Source of the DNA: Cerasibacillus quisquiliarum
Lineage (GTDB): Bacteria > Bacillota > Bacilli > Bacillales > Amphibacillaceae
Direction of reading: 5' to 3'
Length of the DNA stretch: 37,448 nt
Assembly: GCF_014202495.1 (NCBI RefSeq)
Contig: NZ_JACHHA010000017.1
Coordinates: 1-37,448, forward strand
In this document: piece by piece, positions 1 to 8,068 of the stretch
Numbering within the stretch: the stretch's first letter is position 1
How the letters are laid out: each line of letters opens with the position of its first letter
Translations under genes and position numbers: made by a program
The notes under the pieces: model-generated
What the model was told of the DNA's origin: nothing
Databases searched by the model: none
What the model saw: only the letters and a program-made list of their open reading frames with translations

Positions 1-58
1 TATTTTAAACGTATAAACGTTTATCTTAGCAATTTGATTAAAGAAAAACAGGGTTGTT

Positions 59-165
59 TTTCTTGACATTACTGGTTGTTCTGTTCAGTTTTCAAGGATC
101 AATTTTTGAGAGTCATCGTTTTTGACGACTTTTATAATATAACATACTCAAAAATAGTTGTCAAC
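59..165 (-). promoter_or_regulatory. rRNA operon promoter and leader (transcribed leftwards out of window)
   Basis: Read on the minus strand, a near-consensus sigma-A promoter is present: TTGACA at 159-164, a 17-base spacer and TATATT at 136-141. Downstream (about 85-105) is the GATCCTTGAAAACTGAACA motif typical of Bacillus rRNA leaders and spacers. The 16S gene itself would lie to the left of the window. This agrees with the known neighbourhood of pdaB in Bacillus, next to an rrn operon. I infer the rrn identity from the leader motif only, as no rRNA gene sequence is inside the window. Confidence 0.7.
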
Positions 166-180
166 ACTTTTTTAAAAGTT

Positions 181-528
181 TTTTATTTTGCTTCTAATGT
201 GTCGAAGTGACAACAAAAATTACTATACCATGAATAATATTTTTATGCAACATAAAATAAATAATTTTATTCATTTTTTTATAAAACATTAACAATCATT
301 TTATAAAGTTCACCATACTAAATAGATCATAGAAATAGGGGAATTTGAATAATCATTTACACAGTTATTAAACAAAAGCAATGATATATTTCATAAAACA
401 TATCTAAGTCTTTCATTGAGTTGATTATAATTCTTATGCTTTAACGTTACTTAACAACGAGCATATTTTTTCACTTCTTCACGTATACATACATTACAGA
501 AAGCTTGTCTATTTAAGGAGGAAGTGAA
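181..528. other. AT-rich intergenic region
   Basis: This very AT-rich stretch lies between the divergent rRNA promoter and pdaB. It has no ORF with a ribosome binding site and no obvious hairpin. It presumably carries the pdaB promoter, which in B. subtilis is a sporulation (sigma-G) promoter, but I cannot place it with confidence. Confidence 0.5.
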
Positions 529-1287
529 ATGGGCCATTTCTATGTTTGGCGATTGGATAAGTGGAAATATGTTGGGGTGCTTTTTTTAATTACATTTGTA
601 TTAGGAATCCTCCTATATACAACTCAAGGAAAATTACTCTTTGTTTTCTCTAATCAGGAAACAGCAGTTTTAGTTAAAGGGAATGACCAAGAATCAGATA
701 TTGCTTTAACATTTAATATTAGTTGGGGAGAAGAAAGAGCCCATCATATATTAGAGGAACTTAAAAACCATCAAGTTCGTGCCACCTTCTTCGTGAGTGG
801 TGAATGGGCGGAAAGACATCCGGATATTGTAAAGAAAATCGTTGAAGATGAACATGAAGTCGGTATGCTCGGGTATCGTTATAAAAGCTATATCGAACAG
901 GATATTACTCAAGTACGAAAAGATCTTAATTATGCCAAAGATATCTTTAAAAAGCTTGAGCTTCCTGATATAAATTTATTACGTACACCAAATGGACATT
1001 TTAATGAAGAGGTCATTGATTTAGCAGAAAAGCTTGATTTAAAAGTGGCACATTGGAATGTCAATCCACATGATTGGAAGAACCCGGGTGTGGATAAAAT
1101 TGTCGATACAGTGATGAAGGAAACATCTAATGGTGATATTATATTGCTTCATGCTTCAGACTCTGTCAAACAAACACGAGATGCACTAAAAACGATTTTA
1201 CCTGGATTAAAGAATAAGGGGTTTACATTTGTAACGATTTCGGAAATGATGAATCAAGCTAAGGCCAAGGCGAAGCTTGTAGAGTGA
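529..1287 (+). CDS. pdaB: PdaB family polysaccharide deacetylase-like sporulation protein
   Basis: The 252-aa protein has an N-terminal membrane anchor (about residues 14-32) followed by a NodB/polysaccharide-deacetylase fold. AAGGAGG precedes the ATG. In B. subtilis PdaB (YbaN) is needed to maintain spores late in sporulation. The family is unusual among deacetylases: motif 1 reads FDISWG rather than TFDDGP, and the usual His metal ligands after ATFF are replaced. Here motif 1 reads TFNISWG, so even the Asp at the catalytic-base position has become Asn63. The motifs ATFFVSGEWAERHP and LLRTPNG and the C-terminal DIILLHASD are well kept. The sequence therefore suggests a structural or non-catalytic role, or altered chemistry. 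Synteny with kbaA, gerD, salA and cwlD supports the name. Confidence 0.93.
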   Translation: MGHFYVWRLDKWKYVGVLFLITFVLGILLYTTQGKLLFVFSNQETAVLVKGNDQESDIALTFNISWGEERAHHILEELKNHQVRATFFVSGEWAERHPDIVKKIVEDEHEVGMLGYRYKSYIEQDITQVRKDLNYAKDIFKKLELPDINLLRTPNGHFNEEVIDLAEKLDLKVAHWNVNPHDWKNPGVDKIVDTVMKETSNGDIILLHASDSVKQTRDALKTILPGLKNKGFTFVTISEMMNQAKAKAKLVE

Positions 1288-1359
1288 GAAAAAAACATAT
1301 AACTGGCAATGGCGGAAACAAGTGAGAAGATAAAAGCCACTTATGTTCAAATGAAAAAA

Positions 1360-1385
1360 ACCTGATACAATATCAGGATTTTTTT
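1360..1385. terminator. Bidirectional terminator between pdaB and kbaA
   Basis: The hairpin CCTGATA-caa-TATCAGG (1361-1377) is flanked by A7 on the left and T7 on the right, so it can end transcription of both convergent genes. It contains the kbaA stop codon (1373-1375). Confidence 0.85.
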
Positions 1386-2077
1386 CGTTTTTTATCGTTT
1401 AGCTTATCACTTTTCTTCTGATTCTTTTGGTTAGCCGCTTCCTCTTTTTTCAGCGCTGCTTGGCGACGTCTTTCTTCACTTGCTTTTATTTTTTCTGGTT
1501 CTTGCAAACGATGAAGCATTAAAATTTGATAAGCATTACCGAGTAAGAGTGGGACGATCATTAACCATTTATATTCACTACCGTCTGTTCTTAATCCAGG
1601 TACCCATTCAAGTGTCGTCATAACGACCATTAAAAATAAAGTCGGAATAAAAGCAGATTTATTCGTCTCCTTCGCCTTAATATAAGAAACGACAAGACCA
1701 ATAAATAAAATAGCTAATCCTACAACTATATGATGACCTAATGATTGGCCGTTCTCTCCTATATATGGAAAGTAAATTAAATCGAATAAGACAAAAGCAA
1801 TGAGCACAATTTGTACAGGTCCCCAAAACGAACGGAATAGTCCTAAACCAAAACGATTAATAAATAAATATGCAAAAAAGCCAGTCTGACTCACAGCTGT
1901 AAAAACTAAACCTAAGCCAAGAAAGAATAGTATAATTCCTGTCAATTCCTTTAAATCTAACGGGTTTAAGTACTGTTTATATTGATCAGCTCTTACGAAG
2001 AAACTCGTAATCAGTCCAGCAAGTCCGCCAAAAATGAGTGTCTGAAAAAACATCTTCACAACATTTCTACTACCCAA
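1373..2077 (-). CDS. kbaA: KinB-signalling pathway activation protein KbaA
   Basis: This is a polytopic membrane protein with about six hydrophobic segments and a highly charged Lys/Glu-rich C-terminal tail (last ~35 residues). B. subtilis KbaA is required for KinB kinase to feed the sporulation phosphorelay, and its position between pdaB and gerD is diagnostic. The start is worth noting. The ATG at 2083 is only 2 bases from AGGAGG, whereas the in-frame TTG at 2077 is 8 bases away and yields M-GSRNVVKMFF, so I prefer TTG (234 aa). It is convergent with pdaB and divergent from gerD. Confidence 0.88.
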   Translation of the reverse strand: MGSRNVVKMFFQTLIFGGLAGLITSFFVRADQYKQYLNPLDLKELTGIILFFLGLGLVFTAVSQTGFFAYLFINRFGLGLFRSFWGPVQIVLIAFVLFDLIYFPYIGENGQSLGHHIVVGLAILFIGLVVSYIKAKETNKSAFIPTLFLMVVMTTLEWVPGLRTDGSEYKWLMIVPLLLGNAYQILMLHRLQEPEKIKASEERRRQAALKKEEAANQKNQKKSDKLNDKKRKKS

Positions 2078-2226
2078 TATCATATCCTCCTACCGACGCA
2101 ATTAAGATATTATTATGAATCCATCTTTTCGTATTTTAACATGAACGCTCTGTTTTTTCCTTATAAAGTGCATATTTTTACATATCATATCCATATTAAA
2201 AAGAGATAGATGGGAGGTTTTTATAC

Positions 2227-2853
2227 ATGTGGCGCTCAATTCATCTCGTCATATTTATAGGTGTATTTTTGTTCTCTTTAATAGGATGCGGCGGAGACCA
2301 AGCGACAAAAGAATTGAATTATGACACGACAAAAAAGATGGTTATTGATATTTTACAAACTGAAGAAGGAAAAAAAGCCCTTTCAGAGATGATGGCAGAA
2401 GATAAAATGAAAGAAAAACTCGTCATGGATTCTGATATTGTTCATAAAGCGATAAATCAAGCATTAGCCTCTGAAAAGGGAAAAAAAGTGTGGGAAAAGC
2501 TATTTGAAGATCCTACCTTTGTAAAAAGTTATGCTGAATCAATGAACGATAGCTTAAAAAAACTAATGAAAGACTTGATGAAAGATGCTGCGTTCCAAAA
2601 ACAAATGATTGAACTCCTTCAAAACCCTGAAATGGAAGCGCAGTTATTAAAAGTGATGCGGAGTCAAAAATATAATGAACATTTAGAAGCATCCATTCAA
2701 AAAACATTCGATTCCCCATTATTCCAAGCAAAAATTCAAGAAATCTTACTTAAAGCGGCAGAAACACAAAGACCTTCTAATAAAAATGGAAATGACGGTG
2801 GTGGAAGTGGAAGTGACGACGGGGGTGGAAATGAGAGTAGCAACGGGAGTTGA
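2227..2853 (+). CDS. gerD: Spore germination lipoprotein GerD
   Basis: The 208-aa protein starts with a lipoprotein signal: basic-poor N terminus, hydrophobic stretch, then the lipobox LIGC with Cys at about residue 21. GGGAGG lies 9 bases before the ATG. The mature part is helical and Lys/Glu-rich with repeated 'M..LLQNPEM' type segments. It ends in a low-complexity Gly/Ser/Asp tail, GNDGGGSGSDDGGG. In B. subtilis GerD is an inner-membrane spore lipoprotein needed to cluster GerA-type germinant receptors (the germinosome). It would be made in the forespore under sigma-G, but I did not locate that promoter. Confidence 0.92.
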   Translation: MWRSIHLVIFIGVFLFSLIGCGGDQATKELNYDTTKKMVIDILQTEEGKKALSEMMAEDKMKEKLVMDSDIVHKAINQALASEKGKKVWEKLFEDPTFVKSYAESMNDSLKKLMKDLMKDAAFQKQMIELLQNPEMEAQLLKVMRSQKYNEHLEASIQKTFDSPLFQAKIQEILLKAAETQRPSNKNGNDGGGSGSDDGGGNESSNGS

Positions 2854-2875
2854 GATGGAGGCATTCAATAATATA

Positions 2876-2915
2876 AAAGCCATTTCTACTCAAGTTTAAT
2901 GAGAGAAATGGCTTT
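2876..2915. terminator. Bidirectional terminator between gerD and salA
   Basis: AAAGCCATTTCT (2876-2887) pairs perfectly with AGAAATGGCTTT (2904-2915) across a 16-base loop. It lies between the convergent gerD and salA stop codons. Confidence 0.8.
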
Positions 2916-2918
2916 ACA

Positions 2919-3977
2919 TTAATCTTCCATTTTAGCAATGACTTTCGCTGCAATTCGGCGATATTCCTGCCCTAGTGGGTGGTCTTCTTGATATACGGAA
3001 GGTGCAAATACATCTTCTTCTTCATAAGGTTGCATAAGTGGTAAACGACCGATGACTTTCGTTTTCAGAACTTCTGCTAACTTATCTCCACCGCCCTGAC
3101 CAAAGACGTATTCTTTTTCACCTGTTTTTTGGCTTTGATAATATGCCATATTTTCCACGACACCAAGAATTTCATGATTCGTTTGTAGTGCCATTTGTCC
3201 AGCACGTGCGGCAACAAATGCTGCAGATGGATGTGGAATCGTGACGATTATCTCACGACTAGTTGGTAGTAATTCATGAACATCTAACGCCACGTCACCA
3301 GTTCCAGGTGGTAGATCGAGCAGTAAATAATCTAATTCTCCCCACTCCACTTCTGTAAAGAAGCTTGTCAACATTTTTCCAAGCATCGGTCCACGCCATA
3401 TAATCGGTGAATTATCTTCTACGAAAAAGCCCATTGAAATAACCTTTACACCGAAACGCTCGACCGGAATAATTTTATTTCCACGGACAACGGGGCGTTT
3501 ATCTATTCCCATCATATCCGGCACACTAAATCCATAAATATCAGCATCGATAATCCCGACTTTTTTCCCTAAGCGCATTAATGATACAGCGAGATTGACG
3601 GTAACAGTGGACTTACCAACGCCACCTTTACCACTTGCAATCGAGATAAACTTCGTATTGTGATTGCCACCAAGTAGTGAAGCTTCCTTCTCTTTATTAG
3701 CTGTCGGTTGGAATTTTTGGATGACTTCATCAGGCAACTGTTCGAAACGTAGTCCGACTGTACTTGCGCCATTTCTCTTTAATACAGCGACGACTTCTTG
3801 CTGTAATTGCATCTGTTCTGCTGTATTTATTTTAGCAATCGCAAGCTTTACACTGACATGCTTACGATCTTCCTTCACATTAACATCAACTATTCCATTC
3901 GTTTCTTCAAACGTTCTATGTAAAAACGGATCTTTTATCGGTTTAAGTAATTCAAGAACCTCTTCTTTCGTTAACAC
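2919..3977 (-). CDS. salA: Mrp/NBP35 family P-loop ATPase SalA
   Basis: An N-terminal DUF59/MIP18-like domain (about residues 1-90) is followed by a Mrp-type P-loop ATPase domain with the deviant Walker A SGKGGVGKST. Conserved blocks include DADIYGFSVPDMMGI, WRGPMLGKML and DLPPGTGDVALD. The family includes iron-sulfur carrier/scaffold proteins; B. subtilis SalA also derepresses aprE through scoC. The classic CxxC near the C terminus of Fe-S Mrp proteins is absent, as in SalA. An upstream ATG at 4022 exists, but the best Shine-Dalgarno (AAAGGGAAGG) sits 8 bases before the GTG at 3977, whose product begins like the family (V-LTKEEVLELL), so I use that start (352 aa). Confidence 0.9.
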   Translation of the reverse strand: MLTKEEVLELLKPIKDPFLHRTFEETNGIVDVNVKEDRKHVSVKLAIAKINTAEQMQLQQEVVAVLKRNGASTVGLRFEQLPDEVIQKFQPTANKEKEASLLGGNHNTKFISIASGKGGVGKSTVTVNLAVSLMRLGKKVGIIDADIYGFSVPDMMGIDKRPVVRGNKIIPVERFGVKVISMGFFVEDNSPIIWRGPMLGKMLTSFFTEVEWGELDYLLLDLPPGTGDVALDVHELLPTSREIIVTIPHPSAAFVAARAGQMALQTNHEILGVVENMAYYQSQKTGEKEYVFGQGGGDKLAEVLKTKVIGRLPLMQPYEEEDVFAPSVYQEDHPLGQEYRRIAAKVIAKMED

Positions 3978-4100
3978 CACGAACACCTTCCCTTTAGACG
4001 TATATTTTATTAAGCTTTTCATGAAAACATATTCATTTGTTAGTATAACATATAATAAACAAAACCTAAGTGATTTGAATCATAAGAAAAAAAGTGGCAT

Positions 4101-4820
4101 TCAGTCCACTTTTTCAATCTCTTCGGTTACATAACGCAAAATTCCCTCATATATGCTGTTAGCCATTTGTAATTGATATTCCTCTTGTTTAAGTAATTCT
4201 CGCTCTTCTTCATTTGATAAAAAACCAATTTCCACTAATGCTCCTGGAACCTCTGCTTCTTTTAATAAATAAACGTTATTAATTGTTAGTGCTTCACGAC
4301 TAGTGTTTTGTAAATTATAAATAATTTCTGATTGAATCATTCTTGCTAAATGAGCACTTTCTGCAAACTTAGGGTAATAAAATGTTTGTGCACCGCGCCA
4401 TTTACTTGATGCCATCGCGTTTAAATGTATTGTTAAAAAGAAGTCAGCTTTTTTATCATGGATAATGTCTAATCGTCTCCTAATGTCTTGTGATTTTCGC
4501 CTAGATAAACCTTTCATATCTGAGTCAGCTAGGTCTTCATCTGTCTCTCTCGTTAAATAAACAAGTGCCCCTGCTTGTTGCAAATAGTCGCGGAGATATT
4601 TTACCACTTGTAGTGTAATATCCTTCTCCTTTGTTCCGTCTCTTCCTTCTGCTCCCCCATCTGGTCCACCATGACCCGCATCTAAAACTATCCTTTTACC
4701 TGTCAATGGTAATGACCATGTTTTCCACATTGAATTTAATGGTTGAAGTGGATATCGTATTAAATAAATGAGTAGTATCAAACCAAACATCCAAGCTAGA
4801 CGCTTCATCCGTCGTTTCAT
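4101..4820 (-). CDS. cwlD: N-acetylmuramoyl-L-alanine amidase CwlD (spore cortex)
   Basis: The 239-aa Amidase_3 protein has an N-terminal signal anchor (about residues 8-24). The zinc site is visible: DAGHGG (His50), the Glu in KEKDITL (Glu65) and FLTIHLNA. The catalytic Glu is in VEIGFLSNEEE. CwlD, with PdaA, makes muramic-delta-lactam in the spore cortex, the mark read by germination lytic enzymes. GGGAG precedes the ATG by 9 bases. It is followed on the same strand by salA, as in other Bacillaceae. Confidence 0.93.
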   Translation of the reverse strand: MKRRMKRLAWMFGLILLIYLIRYPLQPLNSMWKTWSLPLTGKRIVLDAGHGGPDGGAEGRDGTKEKDITLQVVKYLRDYLQQAGALVYLTRETDEDLADSDMKGLSRRKSQDIRRRLDIIHDKKADFFLTIHLNAMASSKWRGAQTFYYPKFAESAHLARMIQSEIIYNLQNTSREALTINNVYLLKEAEVPGALVEIGFLSNEEERELLKQEEYQLQMANSIYEGILRYVTEEIEKVD

Positions 4821-4916
4821 CTGACAACGCTCCCTAATAAATCTGCCTTGTTGTTAGTTTATGGGTTAAGGACAAGACTTATGACACGTCTCTAAAAAAG
4901 AATAGAAACAGTTTGT

Positions 4917-4968
4917 TTGACAGTTTGCTTCATGTCGTTTTAAATATCATATATACATGGTGGGGTAT
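4917..4968 (+). promoter_or_regulatory. Promoter and copper-operator-like site upstream of BASS transporter
   Basis: TTGACA (4917-4922) and TAAATA (4941-4946, 18-base spacing) form a sigma-A-like promoter. Just downstream, ATACATGGTGGGGTAT (4953-4968) reads ATACCCCACCATGTAT on the other strand. This resembles the CsoR-type site ATACCCCCCTATTGTAT found upstream of csoR in this same window. The position overlaps the expected transcription start, as a repressor site would. This is inference from resemblance. Confidence 0.4.
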
Positions 4969-4996
4969 TTTTGATATGAACTGAGGGGGATGTTAA

Positions 4997-5977
4997 GTGA
5001 AAAAGCTTTATCGTTTTCCACAAAAACACATAATGTTGAGTGTTCCACTTATTTTAGTACTAGGTTTTATCATTGGGTCTTTTGTCGATACATCTTTTTT
5101 AAGACCTACAATTTTAATTGCCACGATGGTTATGATTTATGCAACAATGGTCGGGCTTGATTTTAATGAACTAAAATCTTTAAAAGGATCGAAAACACTC
5201 TTCATATCTATTATCATTAATTTCATCATCATTCCATTCGTTGCTTATGGAATTGGAATGACATTTCTAAAAGAAAGACCGATTATGTTCGCTGGTCTTG
5301 CCTTATCTGCTTTACTTCCAACGAGTGGCATGACGATTTCATGGACGATGTTACAGCGTGGAAATGTAACACTTGCCGTGAAGTTAACGATTTTCGGACT
5401 ATTATTAGGGTCTTTATTAGCTCCATGGTATTTATTATTAATGGTTGGCCAGTTTATTGATATTAATATATGGGCGACCGTACGAACGATTCTATTAATC
5501 GTCTTCATACCGATGATTTTGGGTCAAATAACGTATAAGCTCATACTAAGAAAAACATCGGTCAAACATTTTAAAAAACATATTAAACCGAATTTCGCTC
5601 CATTAAGTGTATGGGGCATGTTATATGTCGTTTTTGTGAGCATTAGTATGCGAGCAAAGATGATCGTTTCTAATTTAGAGCTAATATTAATTGCACTCAT
5701 TGTGTTAATTGTTTTTTATGGCATTAATTATTTAATTAGTACGACCGTTGCGGTGAAATGGCTTAATCGTGAAGATGGCATTGCCCTTGTCAATGGGACC
5801 GTTTTACGTAATCTATCTATTTCAATTGGATTAGCTGCTACTACTTTTGGTGCTGAAGCAGCTCTCATTGTCACATTAGCCTTTATCGTTCAGCAGCAAA
5901 GCATCACATACTATAGTCGTGTTTCCGAAAAGTTTTGGTTTAAAGAAGAGCATCCCGCGTGGAAAGAAGCACTTTAA
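4997..5977 (+). CDS. BASS/Acr3-superfamily transporter
   Basis: The 326-aa protein has about ten hydrophobic segments and no signal peptide. GAGGGGG precedes a GTG start. Size, topology and blocks such as LSALLPTSGMTISWTMLQRGN and the later NGTVLRNLSISIGLA resemble the bile acid:sodium symporter / arsenite (Acr3) superfamily. The substrate cannot be read from sequence. I do not see the arsR/arsC neighbours expected for an arsenite exporter. A copper-like operator lies upstream and a terminator downstream, so it is probably a single-gene transcript. Confidence 0.7.
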   Translation: MKKLYRFPQKHIMLSVPLILVLGFIIGSFVDTSFLRPTILIATMVMIYATMVGLDFNELKSLKGSKTLFISIIINFIIIPFVAYGIGMTFLKERPIMFAGLALSALLPTSGMTISWTMLQRGNVTLAVKLTIFGLLLGSLLAPWYLLLMVGQFIDINIWATVRTILLIVFIPMILGQITYKLILRKTSVKHFKKHIKPNFAPLSVWGMLYVVFVSISMRAKMIVSNLELILIALIVLIVFYGINYLISTTVAVKWLNREDGIALVNGTVLRNLSISIGLAATTFGAEAALIVTLAFIVQQQSITYYSRVSEKFWFKEEHPAWKEAL

Positions 5978-6008
5978 CAGGAATGAGAAAAAAGGGAAAT
6001 AGAATTTA

Positions 6009-6060
6009 AAGCGTGGTACCTGTTGTTATCATTTGATATAGTACCACGCTATCTTTTAGT
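6009..6060 (+). terminator. Terminator after BASS transporter
   Basis: AGCGTGGTAC and GTACCACGCT form a 10-bp stem with a long AT-rich loop, followed by ATCTTTTAG. It ends the transporter transcript. Confidence 0.65.
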
Positions 6061-6204
6061 TATCATTTTCTTATTTCAAGTAACCAAAAAGGACACCATT
6101 AAACACAGAACTCAACAATCACTTCCAGTCATCTACCGAAAATTGAACACTATCTTCAAAAACCTTAATTCTTGGCTAAATATCTCTTAGTCTCCTAATT
6201 TTGT

Positions 6205-6864
6205 TTAGTTCTCTCTGTCATAGACAGAAATAGATCTGTCTCGATTCGTCTCTTTTTGGTTTTTATAAGCGAACTCATATTCAGAAATAATATCAGACGT
6301 TTTAGAAACATCATTCACATTATTATTTTTAGCATCTTTATCAAGGTTAGGTACCAATATATTCGAATTTGGACCAGATACTAATAATGACCCATCATCC
6401 TGTGCGTAAGCCAAGAATATATAAGATTTTCCAACTTCGGGTAGACTGTCGTCTTCATATAGAATTAGAGATGTATTGTCTGCACTAACTCCCCCCGCTT
6501 TTTGAAGAGAAATAGGAGTATCTGTTATTAATTTTCCTTTAATATTTTTTAATACTGTAACCTTAAAGTTAGTGTATGGAGATGAAACTGCCTTTGTTCC
6601 AAATGTTGTTTCTATGGTTTCTTGATGTTTTTGCTCAGTGCTAACTACTTCATCAACAGTCGCTAGAAAAACATAATCTGCATCCCCAACTGTTTCTTTA
6701 GGGTTATCCACGTCTATTACGAAAGTACCATCTAATATGATCGTTTGTAATTCACTATTGTCAAGAGATACGTTTTTTTCAGTGCTAGAACATGCTGTAG
6801 ATAGGAATAATGCCATTGTGAAAAATACTGATAGGAGAACGTACTTTCTCTTCTTATATTTCAT
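6205..6864 (-). CDS. Lipoprotein, possible TIMP/NTR-like OB-fold domain
   Basis: The 219-aa protein begins with a lipoprotein signal; the lipobox LSTAC places the lipid-modified Cys near residue 25. The mature domain follows the pattern 'DADYVFLATVDEV ... NFKVTVLKNIKGKL ... LQKAGG ... LPEVGKSYIFLAYAQDDG'. This alternation resembles bacterial NTR/TIMP-like OB-fold domains ('ADYVFVGKV...VLKVFKG...L.VGK.YLLFL'), but that is pattern recognition without a search. The gene starts 23 bases after the stop of a matrixin metalloprotease gene, with its own AAAGGATG, so the two form an operon. A protease-inhibitor or protease-chaperone relation is an attractive inference. Gene identity is otherwise unknown. 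Confidence 0.75.
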   Translation of the reverse strand: MKYKKRKYVLLSVFFTMALFLSTACSSTEKNVSLDNSELQTIILDGTFVIDVDNPKETVGDADYVFLATVDEVVSTEQKHQETIETTFGTKAVSSPYTNFKVTVLKNIKGKLITDTPISLQKAGGVSADNTSLILYEDDSLPEVGKSYIFLAYAQDDGSLLVSGPNSNILVPNLDKDAKNNNVNDVSKTSDIISEYEFAYKNQKETNRDRSISVYDREN

Positions 6865-6887
6865 GTTTTATCATCCTTTCTATAATT

Positions 6888-7385
6888 TTAGTATCTTTTA
6901 TAAGATGCATCGTAAGAGGCTTTATCGTTAGAGCTTAGCGTCGTATTAGTAGAAACATACTTGTACATAACGTCATTTGAGGTATTATGAGCCAATCCAA
7001 GTGCATGACCTAATTCGTGAATAGCTACATTTTTCTTTTGAGTACTCGTAAGTTTATCCATTGTATATTTGTTAAATTTTATAGTTCCGGCTGATGATGT
7101 AACTCCTGCTGTGTTAGATTTTTCAGTATAATCGGAAATTCTTACATCTTCTATGGTAAAGATTGTATCTTTCCTTATGACTCCCTTCTTATAACCATTC
7201 CAAACATTTACTCCACTATCGAAGTATGATTGATACTTTGTACTTCCACCCCAATCCAAATGTTTTCCTGAATCGACTAAATGCCATGACAATATTTGTG
7301 CTGCTGCTGAAGCATTAGTGACTGGTATAATAAGCAACATAGTAAAAACCGCTAACACAACACTCATACTAAATTTACTCTCCAT
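6888..7385 (-). CDS. Secreted matrixin-type zinc metalloprotease
   Basis: A Sec signal peptide (hydrophobic core about residues 8-22, likely cut near NASAAA) precedes a small metzincin catalytic domain. The zinc motif HExxHxxGxxH is complete: IHELGHALGLAHN, with His123, Glu124, His127 and His133 in the 165-aa form. It is followed by the Met-turn DVMYKY. The start at 7385 is chosen because GGAGG lies 8 bases upstream; an earlier in-frame ATG at 7400 is part of that ribosome-binding region. No propeptide cysteine switch is visible. It is the first gene of a two-gene unit with the lipoprotein and is divergent from the ECF sigma gene. Confidence 0.88.
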   Translation of the reverse strand: MESKFSMSVVLAVFTMLLIIPVTNASAAAQILSWHLVDSGKHLDWGGSTKYQSYFDSGVNVWNGYKKGVIRKDTIFTIEDVRISDYTEKSNTAGVTSSAGTIKFNKYTMDKLTSTQKKNVAIHELGHALGLAHNTSNDVMYKYVSTNTTLSSNDKASYDASYKRY

Positions 7386-7486
7386 GAAATTCCCCTCCAT
7401 TTTAAAAGTTTATTACTTCAGTTATAATATTCTACACAGAATTTCCAGAATTCTCTTTTTGTTATGTAAAAAATTATAAAAATTTT

Positions 7487-7515
7487 TGAAGCCATATGAA
7501 GATTTTTATTGTCTA
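7487..7515 (+). promoter_or_regulatory. Possible ECF-type autoregulatory promoter
   Basis: TGAAGC (7487-7492) and TGTCTA (7510-7515) are separated by 17 bases. This resembles the ECF consensus TGAAAC-N16-CGTCTA and lies 25-50 bases upstream of the sigma gene. ECF sigma factors commonly transcribe their own operon. Confidence 0.45.
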
Positions 7516-7540
7516 ATGTATAGAGAGTTTTAATGAGGGG

Positions 7541-8068
7541 GTGATTTTTATTATTAAACATATTAAAAGAGCTAAAAAAGGTGATAGCGATTCGTTTTTG
7601 ATTATTTTTAAAAAGTATGAAAAGTATATTTATCGTATGGCTTTTATTTATCTTAAAGATGAGTATGATGCATTAGATGTGGTACAAGAGGTAGCGTATC
7701 AATCATTTAAAAAAATTCACACCTTAAAACGTCCAGAGTATTTTAAAACCTGGATGATTAAGATTACAATTAATTGTTCGATTGACTTTATTAAAATGAA
7801 CAAACGTGTATTGGAGTTAAATCAAGAATATACGAAAAATGTAAATGCTATGACCGAGGATCTTTCTCTTAATTTAATGCTAAAAAGCTTAATAGACGAT
7901 TTGAACGAAAATGAAAAGAGTGTATTACTTTTAAAATTCTATCTAGATTACACATTTAAGGAAATTTCCGAAATTCTACAAATACCCTTAGGAACCGCTA
8001 AGTCTATTCTCTATCGAGCTTTAAATAAGCTTAAAAAAGAATATCTGAAAGGAGAGCATAAAACATGA
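7541..8068 (+). CDS. ECF-type RNA polymerase sigma factor (SigV/SigW-like)
   Basis: Sigma-70 region 2 is seen in EKYIYRMAFIYLKDEYDALDVVQEV. Region 4 is a helix-turn-helix (FKEISEILQIPLGTAKSILYRALNKLKKEY) at the C terminus. At about 172 aa it has the usual ECF length. The GTG at 7541 is the only standard start codon here, but it overlaps the Shine-Dalgarno GAGGGGGTGAT. By spacing and by family N termini (I-I-K-x-IKRAKKGD) the true start is more likely the ATT codon at 7550, a rare start. The next gene overlaps by 4 bases (ATGA) and encodes its membrane partner. Confidence 0.88.
   Translation: MIFIIKHIKRAKKGDSDSFLIIFKKYEKYIYRMAFIYLKDEYDALDVVQEVAYQSFKKIHTLKRPEYFKTWMIKITINCSIDFIKMNKRVLELNQEYTKNVNAMTEDLSLNLMLKSLIDDLNENEKSVLLLKFYLDYTFKEISEILQIPLGTAKSILYRALNKLKKEYLKGEHKT

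Noticed and set aside
3664..4134. 156-aa plus-strand open frame over salA and cwlD
   Set aside because: It is antisense to two strongly conserved genes, with Ser/Thr-rich composition typical of a shadow frame and no ribosome binding site.
4997..5977. Calling the transporter an arsenite exporter (Acr3/ArsB)
   Set aside because: The superfamily fits, but no arsR, arsC or other arsenic gene is nearby and diagnostic residues could not be confirmed.
6009..6052. T-box-like GCGTGGTAC sequence
   Set aside because: It pairs perfectly with GTACCACGCT to form a simple terminator downstream of a gene. No specifier stem or T-box sequence is present.
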